DNA of 64,000 nucleotides from Flagellimonas taeanensis (lineage in GTDB: Bacteria > Bacteroidota > Bacteroidia > Flavobacteriales > Flavobacteriaceae). The position numbers and the translations under genes were made by a program. Location of the stretch: NCBI RefSeq assembly GCF_003584105.1, contig NZ_QXFO01000011.1, forward strand, positions 248,001 to 312,000. The letters run 5' to 3'. This document shows, in pieces, positions 36,028-44,310 of this stretch. The notes beneath the pieces are model-generated. The model saw only the letters and a list, made by a program, of their open reading frames with translations, had not been told where the DNA came from and did not search any database. Numbering within the stretch: the first letter of the stretch is position 1; each line of letters starts with the position of its first letter.

Positions 36028-37383
36028 TTACTTCCCGTCACCTTCATATTTGCCCATATACCTTTTCCAAAGTTCGGTCTGATGGGTTTCCAATGAAACA
36101 TCTCGACCATCGATATAAGCTTTGGATAGTTGGTTGGTACGCATGTCAAGAGCATCTCCTTCCGAAATGAACAAGGTGGCGCTCTTACCAACCTCCAAGG
36201 TGCCGTACATATCGTCGATGCCCAGTATTTTTGCAGTATTCCCGGTCACCAATTGTAGCGCAGTCTCCTTGTCCAGTCCTTGGCCTACCGTTTGTCCGGC
36301 ATAGAAGGGCAGGTTCCTGGTCTGGAAATTGGCTGCACCTTCATTTTGCAAACCGACCAATAGTCCTGCGTCCACAAGCAATTTGGGCAATTTGTAGGGA
36401 AGGTCGTAATCGTCATCGTCATATTCAGGCAACGAATGGGTAAGGTTTACCAGTACGGGGACATTGTTTTCCTTTAGGAAATCCGCAATCTTGTTGGCAC
36501 GGTACCCGCCTACGATCACTACATTCTTCACTCCTGCTTTTTTTACGGCCGCCACGGCATCCGTCATCTCCTTTTCGCCATTGGCGTGGATGTATAAATG
36601 TTTGGAGCCATCAAATAGACCCTGCATGGCTTCAAAGGGAAGGTTTCTTTCCTTTTCTACTGATTTTCCATAGGCACTGGAATTTTGGAAGAACACTTCG
36701 ATTTCACCTACTTGTCCTGTGTATTCCTTATTGGGGATGTAACCTCTGTCTTCTCCCATCCACCATCTGCCTCTCCTGAAGAAGGACGGCCAGTTCAAGT
36801 GGATGCCATCATCGGTCTTCACAGCGGCATCTTCCCAGTTCCATGCATCGAATTGGACTATGCTCGATGTTCCAGAAATGGTACCGCCCTGTGGGGTCAC
36901 CTGACCCAACAGAACACCGTTCGGGCGCATGCTTTCGACTACTTTGGATTCTGCATTGTAGGCGATGATGCTCCTGATGTGTGGGATCATTTCCCCGATT
37001 TCATCTTGGTCGTCAGTGGCCCTTACGGCATCCACTTCTACCAGACCAAGGGACTTGGAGGGAGCTATGATGCCCGGATATACGTGTTTTCCTTTGGCAT
37101 CTATCATAGTGCCAATGGTAGGTGCCATAAGATCGGAACCTATGGCCGTGATTTTCCCATCGGTAAATATGATGGTACAATTTTCTATGACCTCTCCATT
37201 ACCGATGTGGGCTGTCGCCCCAAAAATGGCAACTTGTTCGGTCTGCTTGGGGGCAGGGGTCTGCTGAGCGGAAGTTGTAAAACTCATAGCTAGCATGACC
37301 ACGAAGGCGAGGCGCCTCAAAAACACCCCTAAAGTCCCCTCAAGGGGACAATGATTGCTTGAATATATATCTGAAAATTTCAT
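36028..37383 (-). CDS. Exported amidohydrolase-like protein lacking the HxH metal site
   Basis: The 451-residue exported protein has a long signal region (hydrophobic core RRLAFVVMLAMSFTTSA, about 23-39) and an amidohydrolase/imidazolonepropionase-like fold (VEIFGATAHIGNGEVIENCT-like start, then GKHVYPGIIAPSKS). In active members that last segment reads D-x-H-x-H; here it reads APSKS. Later His/Asp ligands are not evident either. Catalysis is therefore doubtful. It follows the 979-residue homologue by 9 bp and may form a complex with it. Residues 11-20 are encoded by a GTCCCC/GGGGAC palindrome inside the signal-peptide n-region. Confidence 0.85.
   Translation of the reverse strand: MKFSDIYSSNHCPLEGTLGVFLRRLAFVVMLAMSFTTSAQQTPAPKQTEQVAIFGATAHIGNGEVIENCTIIFTDGKITAIGSDLMAPTIGTMIDAKGKHVYPGIIAPSKSLGLVEVDAVRATDDQDEIGEMIPHIRSIIAYNAESKVVESMRPNGVLLGQVTPQGGTISGTSSIVQFDAWNWEDAAVKTDDGIHLNWPSFFRRGRWWMGEDRGYIPNKEYTGQVGEIEVFFQNSSAYGKSVEKERNLPFEAMQGLFDGSKHLYIHANGEKEMTDAVAAVKKAGVKNVVIVGGYRANKIADFLKENNVPVLVNLTHSLPEYDDDDYDLPYKLPKLLVDAGLLVGLQNEGAANFQTRNLPFYAGQTVGQGLDKETALQLVTGNTAKILGIDDMYGTLEVGKSATLFISEGDALDMRTNQLSKAYIDGRDVSLETHQTELWKRYMGKYEGDGK
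37334..37349. repeat. 16-bp palindrome inside the amidohydrolase signal-peptide coding region
   Basis: GTCCCC-TCAA-GGGGAC is a 6-bp stem with a 4-nt loop, preceded by ACCCCTAAA. This CCCCTAAAG-type palindromic sequence resembles dispersed repeats of Flavobacteriaceae genomes. It is read in frame as C12-P-L-E-G-T of the protein. Confidence 0.55.
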
Positions 37384-37392
37384 TATTTTACT

Positions 37393-40332
37393 TTAAAGGG
37401 TTTCACATTCAAATCGTTCTTTTTTGCTCTGGGCAGGTGTACGGGTCTTTCCACCATTTTTCTTTTCGTTCAGCATCATGCCGATCAATTGGTTTCGTTC
37501 TTTTTTCACAGATTCCCGTAGCATTTGGTCTTTTTCCAGATCAAAATAGACTTTTCCCTCGATCAATGTTTTTTCTGCCTTGGCATATACGGATAGAGGA
37601 TGATCGCTCCAAAGCACCATATCGGCATCCTTGCCTTCTTGGATGCTGCCTACGCGGTCGTCCAAATGCAACAACTTGGCAGGGTTCAGGGTGACCATCT
37701 TCCACGCCTCGATTTCGGACATACCTCCATATTTTACAGTTTTTCCGGCCTCTTGGTTCAATCTTCTGGACATCTCGGCATCATCACTGTTGATGGCCAC
37801 GGTAACTCCTTGGCTAGCCATGATGGCAGCGTTGTAGGGAATGGCATCGTTCACTTCATATTTGTAGGCCCACCAATCACTGAATGTGGAGCCCCCAACG
37901 CCGTGTTCGGCCATTTTGTCGGCCAGTTTGTACCCTTCCAGGATATGGGTGAAGGTGTTCATGCGGAAGTTGAACTTTTCCGCCACTTTCATCATCATGT
38001 TGATTTCGCTCTGAACATAGGAATGGCAACTGATGAACCTTTCCCCATTGAGGATTTCGGCCAGGGTTTCCATTTCCTCATCATAACGGAAGGGTTGTCC
38101 GCTCTTCTTTTTTGCATCGTATTCCTTAGCGCGTTGGAAGTAGTCGGTATAGAGTTGCTCCACCCCCATACGGGTCTGTGGAAAACGGGAAAAACTGTTC
38201 CAGTTGGACTGTTTTACGTTCTCGCCCAGTGCAAACTTGATGAACTTTGGTGCATTGGGGAATACCAATCCATCTGCATTTTCACCCCATTTTAGCCGTA
38301 GAATGGCAGAACGGCCCCCTATCGGGTTGGCGGAACCATGCAATAGTTGGATAGTAGTGACGCCACCCGCAAGGTTTCTGTAGATGTCCATGTCCGTTGG
38401 ATCGATGACATCCTTCATCCGCACCTCCGCAGAGGAATTGTGTCCTCCTTCGTTGATGGCCAAAGCGGCAATGTGTGAATGCTCATCAATGACCCCGGCG
38501 GTCAGGTGTTTTCCAGTGGCATCCACCACGGTGGCCCCTCCTGCACGCAGGTCTTTCCCGACCTTGTCTATCTTTCCATTTTTGATCAATACATCGGTGT
38601 TTTCCAAAATGGCTTCCCCGGTCCAAACCGTTGCATTCTTGAAAAGGATATTCTCCTGTTTGGGTTTTTCCTTGTATCCAAAACCTACATTAGGGTAGGA
38701 GAGTGCCACTAATTCTGGCCTTTGGGTACTTTTGTCTTCGGATTTCTCCTCAAAAGGCGATGTTTTTGCCAGGCTGGCCGTTGTCTCGTTCCCATTGGGG
38801 AGTACCATCTTGCCACTGATCGCGTTGGATCCTGGGGCAACTCGGGCAATCATACGGTAAGAACCTACATTGTCTTCTGAAAAAGATAGGTTCAGCCAGT
38901 TGTCGGAGTAATCTATCTTGGAATCGACTGTTTCATCCCCTTTTTTCAATTCGGCTTTGGGCTTGTCAATGGAGCCGGTAAGGGCCACGGTATAGCTATT
39001 GCCGTTTACATTGAGGTCGTAATTCCCGCGGATGTCCACCAAATCCATGGACTGGATGATGTTTTTGGTTCCTTGGACCCAGTTTTCGTAGAGGATGGTA
39101 CCCTCGTCAAAAATTTCGCCGGAGGTGACCAAGAAGTTGGCCTGACTGCCCGATTGTAGGGAACCGATTTGGCCAGACATGCCCAAAATGTTCGCAGGTA
39201 CAGTGGTCAATGCCTCCAAGGCCTTGGTCTTGGATAGTCCATAAGTAATGGCTTTCATCAATTTTTCCTTCAGGTCGGAAGGCGATTTCAATTCGTGTAG
39301 CGTGATGGAAAATTCCACACCGTTATCTGCCAATACCTTAGGGTTGGACGGTGCCAAGTTCCAATGCCGCATATCTTTCAAGGCAATATATTCGGCTTGA
39401 TACGGATTGGACACGTCATAGGCGTCCGGAAAATTCAAGGGAAGGATCAGCTTGGCCTTGGTAGCCTTGATGTCGTCAATGCGTTCATATTCATCTCCAC
39501 CGCCCAAAATGGTGTATTGGATACCGAACAGATCCCCGATCTTATCGGCACGCAACACATTTCCATTGTCACCGGCAGCAAAGATCTGGGTCAGGCCCTT
39601 GTTGGCGGCCAAGGCTTCCAGTGAGCGGTCCTTGGTGTCCACATTGCCCTTGCTGTACCAGTCCAGATCATAGTACAATTGTCTTATCAAGGCCATGGCC
39701 CCCATTAGGGAGCCAGGATAGGATTGTCTTTTGGCTACACTTTTTTCGAAGGAAAAGTATTGTGCAGATTTGTCTGAAAGGATTCTTTGTGCCTCGGTTC
39801 CAGCATCATTCAGGGCGACCAGTAGCCCCGTTCCCCTGGCAATACCATCTTGGATATGGGTATTCACTGCCCCAAAACCTGCATTTCGAAGCTCTTCGGC
39901 TTTTTTGGAGTCGTAGGAGAAACTGTTCACGGCATTGTTCTCAGGCATAATGTGATCGTTCCAATAGAATCCTTCCCTTTCAGGACCATATTGGGCAGAT
40001 CTTCCCGCACCATTTGCCCTTTCGGGCGGCTTTACCCCAAAATTTGAAAAAATGTCCACAAAGGAAGGATAGATGGACTTCCCGTCAAGGTCTTGTACCA
40101 CGGCATTTTTGGGAATGCTCACGGACTTCCCGACCTGTACGACCTTGCCATTCTGGATCAGTAGGGTGCCTTTTTCGATGACCTGTGTGGGGGTCATATA
40201 AATCTTGGCATTGGTGAATGCCGTGTAGTTGTTGTTCTTCGTCTTTACACCATCATTTGTGGGAAAATAATCTTGTGCGAACAAAGAAATACTGCCCAAA
40301 AAGAAGGACAGTGCCAAGAGTTTAATTTTCAT
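37393..40332 (-). CDS. Exported tandem amidohydrolase protein (N-terminal domain degenerate, C-terminal domain intact)
   Basis: The 979-residue protein has a signal peptide (1-19, ending LFAQ) and two amidohydrolase-type halves. The first half (about 35-430) has GKSIYPSFVDIFSNFG in place of the D-x-H-x-H site and appears inactive. The second (about 560-950) keeps GVIDEHSHIAALA (HSH), GGVTTIQLLHG, ISCHSYVQSE, THILEGYKLA and AINSDDAEMSRR, as expected of a binuclear metal centre. Substrates of this imidazolonepropionase/peptidase-like family are varied and unknown here; peptide derivatives are plausible. It is translated just ahead of the degenerate homologue at 36028-37383. Confidence 0.88.
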   Translation of the reverse strand: MKIKLLALSFFLGSISLFAQDYFPTNDGVKTKNNNYTAFTNAKIYMTPTQVIEKGTLLIQNGKVVQVGKSVSIPKNAVVQDLDGKSIYPSFVDIFSNFGVKPPERANGAGRSAQYGPEREGFYWNDHIMPENNAVNSFSYDSKKAEELRNAGFGAVNTHIQDGIARGTGLLVALNDAGTEAQRILSDKSAQYFSFEKSVAKRQSYPGSLMGAMALIRQLYYDLDWYSKGNVDTKDRSLEALAANKGLTQIFAAGDNGNVLRADKIGDLFGIQYTILGGGDEYERIDDIKATKAKLILPLNFPDAYDVSNPYQAEYIALKDMRHWNLAPSNPKVLADNGVEFSITLHELKSPSDLKEKLMKAITYGLSKTKALEALTTVPANILGMSGQIGSLQSGSQANFLVTSGEIFDEGTILYENWVQGTKNIIQSMDLVDIRGNYDLNVNGNSYTVALTGSIDKPKAELKKGDETVDSKIDYSDNWLNLSFSEDNVGSYRMIARVAPGSNAISGKMVLPNGNETTASLAKTSPFEEKSEDKSTQRPELVALSYPNVGFGYKEKPKQENILFKNATVWTGEAILENTDVLIKNGKIDKVGKDLRAGGATVVDATGKHLTAGVIDEHSHIAALAINEGGHNSSAEVRMKDVIDPTDMDIYRNLAGGVTTIQLLHGSANPIGGRSAILRLKWGENADGLVFPNAPKFIKFALGENVKQSNWNSFSRFPQTRMGVEQLYTDYFQRAKEYDAKKKSGQPFRYDEEMETLAEILNGERFISCHSYVQSEINMMMKVAEKFNFRMNTFTHILEGYKLADKMAEHGVGGSTFSDWWAYKYEVNDAIPYNAAIMASQGVTVAINSDDAEMSRRLNQEAGKTVKYGGMSEIEAWKMVTLNPAKLLHLDDRVGSIQEGKDADMVLWSDHPLSVYAKAEKTLIEGKVYFDLEKDQMLRESVKKERNQLIGMMLNEKKNGGKTRTPAQSKKERFECETL

Positions 40333-40396
40333 AAAGTTAGATTTGAATTAGTTTAGCTCGTCTAAATATAAAGGAAGTGTGAAGATCGCGCAAGTT

Positions 40397-41470
40397 TCAA
40401 TTTCGCTCCCCAAGGCGTTTTTGGTGGTTGATCATCAACCCAACGACCGAGTTGTAACTTTTGATTCCCTCTTTTTGGTTGTTCACCTTTAAAAAAGTGT
40501 TGAACACGGCCTTGAAGACCGGTTCCATGGGATTTTCATATTTTTTCCAAAAATCTGCCAATTCCTTGTAATTTTTTTTCACCCCGGGGTGAAGGGAGTC
40601 CAAAATTTGATTGTATTTGGTTTCATCTTTATTGTATAAATCTACGAGACAATACCCCAGTGCATGGTTGTATGCTGCATATCTGAAAAACGGGTCGTCG
40701 CTCTGCGAGGTGACCAAGAAACTTATGAAATTAGTAGCATCCTCGGCAGAATACCCCAATTGGTGCCCTACTTCGTGCCCGCTCACTGTCGGCAACCGAA
40801 ACAATGGTGTGAGGCCGTTCACCTGTGCCTCGTTCGTAAAGGGGTTGAGGTAGCCGCCGTATCCCATGTAGGTAAGGGGAAGGCTGTAGAGGGATGACTT
40901 CAGACTTGGGGTTTCGTAATGGAAACTGGGGTATTCATTTTTTAGAAGCTGATAGGCATCCTCTGTTTTGGTGAAAATTTCTTTTTTGGTGTAGGGAACG
41001 TGTACAGGGGAAAGACTGTCCCCGGTAATCTCGTTTTGGTAATGGTTGGCCCTTTCTGCTAGATATTCGGTAAAGTCCACCAATTCTTCAAGGGAATATT
41101 CGCGGGCTATGCCCAATCTCCAAGTGATGGGCTGGCGGTAGTAGTTGAGTCCCCAGAGGATGTGGAACGCAAAATACGCGATGGAAAACACTACCAAGAT
41201 GTCTTTGAGAAAAAGTAGCGGTTGTTTTTTTATGGTCTTCCAATTGCGGTAAAAATACCTGATGGCCATCAAGGTCAAGGCGGTATAGATCAAATCCCCA
41301 AAGGAAAAGGGAACCCATCCAAAGAGAGTCCGCAATAATCTGGAGATATAGGGATAAACCCCATTACTGTAATAATTCTCGATGAAGAGGGGATAGCTAC
41401 CTACCCATTTGACCAATACGATTTGGACTGGAAGCGCAATGGCAAGGATTGTTTTCGTTTTTTGTCCCAT
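40397..41470 (-). CDS. DUF3810 membrane protein with HExxH motif
   Basis: The 357-residue protein has three N-terminal membrane segments (about 8-24, 50-68 and 90-108) with GLNYYRQPI after them. The extracytoplasmic domain contains HEVGH in TVSGHEVGHQLGYSAEDATNF. HExxH plus the following glutamate is the pattern of gluzincin-type zinc proteases, so a peptidase activity is a reasonable inference, although DUF3810 has no established function that I know. It stands alone, with a terminator (41509-41539) just upstream. Confidence 0.85.
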   Translation of the reverse strand: MGQKTKTILAIALPVQIVLVKWVGSYPLFIENYYSNGVYPYISRLLRTLFGWVPFSFGDLIYTALTLMAIRYFYRNWKTIKKQPLLFLKDILVVFSIAYFAFHILWGLNYYRQPITWRLGIAREYSLEELVDFTEYLAERANHYQNEITGDSLSPVHVPYTKKEIFTKTEDAYQLLKNEYPSFHYETPSLKSSLYSLPLTYMGYGGYLNPFTNEAQVNGLTPLFRLPTVSGHEVGHQLGYSAEDATNFISFLVTSQSDDPFFRYAAYNHALGYCLVDLYNKDETKYNQILDSLHPGVKKNYKELADFWKKYENPMEPVFKAVFNTFLKVNNQKEGIKSYNSVVGLMINHQKRLGERN

Positions 41471-41508
41471 CGATATAGTAAAGCGAAAATTGATGCGGCC
41501 ATAAATGG

Positions 41509-41539
41509 AAAAGCCGTACGGAAAAGTACGGCTTTTTTT
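41509..41539. terminator. Rho-independent terminator after the PPIase gene
   Basis: AAAAGCCGTAC (41509-41519) pairs with GTACGGCTTTT (41526-41536) around a 6-nt loop. T-runs flank it: seven T on plus and four on minus. It lies 19 bp past the stop of the minus-strand PPIase gene and insulates the DUF3810 gene. Confidence 0.85.
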
Positions 41540-41557
41540 GTGTTCAATACATGGTTT

Positions 41558-42664
41558 TTATTCTTGGATTCCCACGATTTCCAGGTCAAAGACCAGTGTG
41601 GAGCCTCCAGGGATAGGGCCGTAGTCATTGTCGCCATATCCCAAATGTGGAGGGATGAACAAACGCAGTTTGTCCCCCACTTTCATGGTGAGCAGTCCTT
41701 CCCTAAAACCAGCGGCCAATTGTGCATCCGGGCTGTAATCCATAGGGTAGGGGCTGTAAAGTCCGCGATCTCTCTTGCCGGGGTTCACTTGATTGAACTT
41801 TTCGGCAATTTCCATAATGTTGGTGTCGAACAATTCGCCATTGGCCAACCAGCCGGCATAGTTCACCATTGCTTTTTGGCCTAGTTTGGGCTGTTCGCCA
41901 TCACCTTCTTTCAGTTTGACTATTTTCAGTCCGGAAGGGGTCTCTTCGGCATTGGCCATTTGTGAAGTAAATTCAGCGACCCAATCCTCTTTCATTTTTT
42001 TGAAGGCGGCTTCTTCAGCTTTTGCTTCTTCAAAATAAGCGTTCATTACCTGTACAGCATCAAATTTCTTGGCCTCCTTGCCGTTCCGGACAATCTCGAC
42101 TTTGTTCATCACCACATCCACTTTGGGTCTGTCACCAGGTCCTGTTTCCGTGTTGGCAATGGAGTCGACCACCTCGATTCCTTTGACCACTTCCCCAAAA
42201 ACGGTGTGCTTTCCATTGAGCCATGGGGTTTCGTTGTGCGTGATGAAAAACTGGCTACTGTTCGTCTTTGGGCCTCGGTTGGCCATGGAGATGATCCCTT
42301 TTTTGGAATGGGTCAGGGAGTCATGGATCTCATCCTTGAACGTATATCCGATATTTCCACTGCCTGTTCCCGAAGGATCGCCGCCTTGGATCATAAAATC
42401 TTTGATTACTCTGTGGAAAACGATGCCGTCATAGAACTTTTTTTCTTTGTATTCGTCATTCACGAAAGGGTTGTTGCCCTCTGCCAAGGACACGAAGTTG
42501 GCCACCGTGACCGGGGTCTTTTCATATTCCAGTTTGACGATGATGTCCCCTTTGGTGGTCTGGATATCGGCATAGATGCCATCTCCCAAATCAGCATGTT
42601 TGCTGGACTTGCATCCCAAAATAACCAGGGAGAACAAGGTTATGATGTAAAGTGATTGTTTCAT
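41558..42664 (-). CDS. Lipoprotein peptidyl-prolyl isomerase with fused cyclophilin and FKBP domains
   Basis: The 368-residue lipoprotein (lipobox VILGC, Cys18) carries two different proline isomerase domains. The cyclophilin domain (about 30-190) shows VIKDFMIQGGDPSGTGSG, GIISMANRGPKTNSSQFFI and TVFGEVVKG. The FKBP domain (about 250-368) shows VNYAGWLANGELFDTN, the AAGFREGLLTMKVGDK region and IPPHLGYGDND. A helical linker (about 195-245) joins them. It should act on exported proteins in the periplasm. It follows gldI by 13 bp, so a role with gliding or secretion machinery is suggested by position only. Confidence 0.93.
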   Translation of the reverse strand: MKQSLYIITLFSLVILGCKSSKHADLGDGIYADIQTTKGDIIVKLEYEKTPVTVANFVSLAEGNNPFVNDEYKEKKFYDGIVFHRVIKDFMIQGGDPSGTGSGNIGYTFKDEIHDSLTHSKKGIISMANRGPKTNSSQFFITHNETPWLNGKHTVFGEVVKGIEVVDSIANTETGPGDRPKVDVVMNKVEIVRNGKEAKKFDAVQVMNAYFEEAKAEEAAFKKMKEDWVAEFTSQMANAEETPSGLKIVKLKEGDGEQPKLGQKAMVNYAGWLANGELFDTNIMEIAEKFNQVNPGKRDRGLYSPYPMDYSPDAQLAAGFREGLLTMKVGDKLRLFIPPHLGYGDNDYGPIPGGSTLVFDLEIVGIQE

Positions 42665-42677
42665 TTGATGTATGGAT

Positions 42678-43226
42678 TTAGTTTAAACTGTCTTTATGGA
42701 TAATGATCGTATGTAGTTCCACAGAAGATTTCAATGGAGTCCGCGGGCCGATGGCCTTATTGTCCCCTTGATAGCCAAAGGCTTGTAGTGAAGGAAATAT
42801 AAAAGTGGCTTTCTCATTGATTTTAAGCAACTTAACGGCATTTTGGAGTCCGGGGAACAATTGCTGTTTGTCCACTACGTGCGATGTGGGACCTATTTGT
42901 TCGGCGGTATAGATGGTGTCGTTTTGCAATGACATCAGATTGTAGGAAAACAAGATCTGGTCCTCTGTTTTGGGCAAATAGGTGGCCGTGTCGTTTTTTG
43001 TTTCATAATAATACCAGAAACCATTGGGACTGGTAATGTATTCGTGCAGTGTGTCCTTGGCCATCAGTTCTTTGATGATTTCTTCTTCCTTGGCCAACAG
43101 TTGTTTGCTTCGTTCTATGGATTCCTTGTAAAAACTGCCGGATTTCACTTCAACTGGTTTCCGTGGTTCCGGACCTTTGCAACTGGCGAAGACTATAACG
43201 ACTATGAACAAAAGGACAATTCTCAT
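42678..43226 (-). CDS. gldI: Gliding motility lipoprotein GldI (FKBP-type isomerase-like)
   Basis: This 182-residue lipoprotein (VIVFASC, Cys16) has an FKBP-like domain (about 75-180: EDQILFSYNLMSL, ELFPGLQNAVKLLKINEKATF-type core, FPSLQAFGYQGD). GldI is known from Flavobacterium johnsoniae as needed for gliding and is thought to fold other Gld proteins. Its ATG overlaps the end of nrnA by 4 bp (ATGA type), and the dual-domain PPIase follows. The FKBP active-site aromatic residues are only partly kept, so isomerase activity is uncertain. Confidence 0.9.
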   Translation of the reverse strand: MRIVLLFIVVIVFASCKGPEPRKPVEVKSGSFYKESIERSKQLLAKEEEIIKELMAKDTLHEYITSPNGFWYYYETKNDTATYLPKTEDQILFSYNLMSLQNDTIYTAEQIGPTSHVVDKQQLFPGLQNAVKLLKINEKATFIFPSLQAFGYQGDNKAIGPRTPLKSSVELHTIIIHKDSLN

Positions 43227-44239
43227 GGGTTCAATCGACTTTTATAGGTTTTCAGGATGGTATTGAATTGGTCGATGGTCTCTTCCATGCTCAGGTCACT
43301 TTTGCCCCCTGCGGCATTGTCGTGCCCGCCCCCTTGAAAATGCTTTCGGGCAAATTCGTTCACCGAAAAGTCCCCCACGGAGCGTAAGGAGATTTTGATG
43401 ATACCTTCTTCCCTGTTCTCGATAAAGATGAGGGCAAAAACAATGTCATCCAAGGTGAGTCCGTAGTTGACAAATCCTTCCGTGTCCCCTTTCTTAAAAT
43501 CGTGGGCATCCAATTCGTTCTGGGTAAGGGTAATGTATGCCGTCCGATATTCGGGCAGAATGACCATATTGCTCAGGGCAACGCCCAACAAATGCAGTCT
43601 GGAAGGCGAATTGGTGTCGAACACCTGCCTGTGGATCTCCATGTTCTCCGCACCCCTGTCAATAAGCTCCGCCACTACGCGGTGGGTCCTGCTCGATGTG
43701 GATCGGTACTTGAAAGAACCCGTGTCGGTCATGATACCCGTGTAGAGGTTGGTGGCGATTTCCTTGGTCACTTGTTCGGCCCCGCCCAAAAAATCGATGA
43801 AATTATAGACCATCTCGCAAGTGGAGCTCATGCTGACATCGGAATAGGTCACCTTGGCATAATCACTGGGCTGCTGGTGATGGTCTATCATGATGAAATC
43901 GGCCTTGGCCTCCCTTAGTGCGGATTCCATCTGCCCAACCCTGGACAGGTCGTTGAAATCCAAGGTGAAGATCAAGGAAGATTCATCCAACAATCGTTGG
44001 GCCCTTTGGGTCTCCCATTCGTAATTGATGACCGTCTCGTTGCAGGGCATCCATTTCAGGAACTTGGGGTAATCGTTCGGGGCAATCACATGTGCCGTGT
44101 GCCCCATTCCCTTCAAAAACCCATAGAGTGCCAAGCAAGAGCCCATAGCATCGCCATCGGGGTTTTTATGAGGGACGATCACAATTTTTTGAGGTTGGGA
44201 AAGTATCGACTTTATTGTCGTGATATCCGCTGAATTCAT
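43223..44239 (-). CDS. DHH-family phosphoesterase (NrnA-like oligoribonuclease/pAp phosphatase)
   Basis: The enzyme (338 residues from MNSADITTIK) has the DHH motifs VPHKNPDGDAMGS (D-x-D), FTLDFNDLSRVG and IMIDHHQQP (DHH), and a DHHA1 domain ending QGGGHDNAAGGK. NrnA degrades nano-RNAs and pAp. The start at 44239 fits the family; an ATG at 44281 adds 14 unrelated residues. TATATTTG, an exact -7 box, ends 6 nt before this ATG, so the message would have an extremely short leader. It is the first gene of nrnA-gldI-PPIase. Confidence 0.92.
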   Translation of the reverse strand: MNSADITTIKSILSQPQKIVIVPHKNPDGDAMGSCLALYGFLKGMGHTAHVIAPNDYPKFLKWMPCNETVINYEWETQRAQRLLDESSLIFTLDFNDLSRVGQMESALREAKADFIMIDHHQQPSDYAKVTYSDVSMSSTCEMVYNFIDFLGGAEQVTKEIATNLYTGIMTDTGSFKYRSTSSRTHRVVAELIDRGAENMEIHRQVFDTNSPSRLHLLGVALSNMVILPEYRTAYITLTQNELDAHDFKKGDTEGFVNYGLTLDDIVFALIFIENREEGIIKISLRSVGDFSVNEFARKHFQGGGHDNAAGGKSDLSMEETIDQFNTILKTYKSRLNP

Positions 44240-44244
44240 GCGGC

Positions 44245-44252
44245 CAAATATA
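44245..44252 (-). promoter_or_regulatory. Candidate -7 box directly before nrnA
   Basis: On the minus strand TATATTTG matches TAnnTTTG exactly and lies 5 bp before the ATG at 44239. Transcription would begin close to the start codon. No TTG at the proper -33 spacing is seen. Confidence 0.4.
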
Positions 44253-44310
44253 CAATAATATAATATAGAGGTAACTGGCAATATCCTTATTTTTGAACCT
44301 CTAAACCCTG

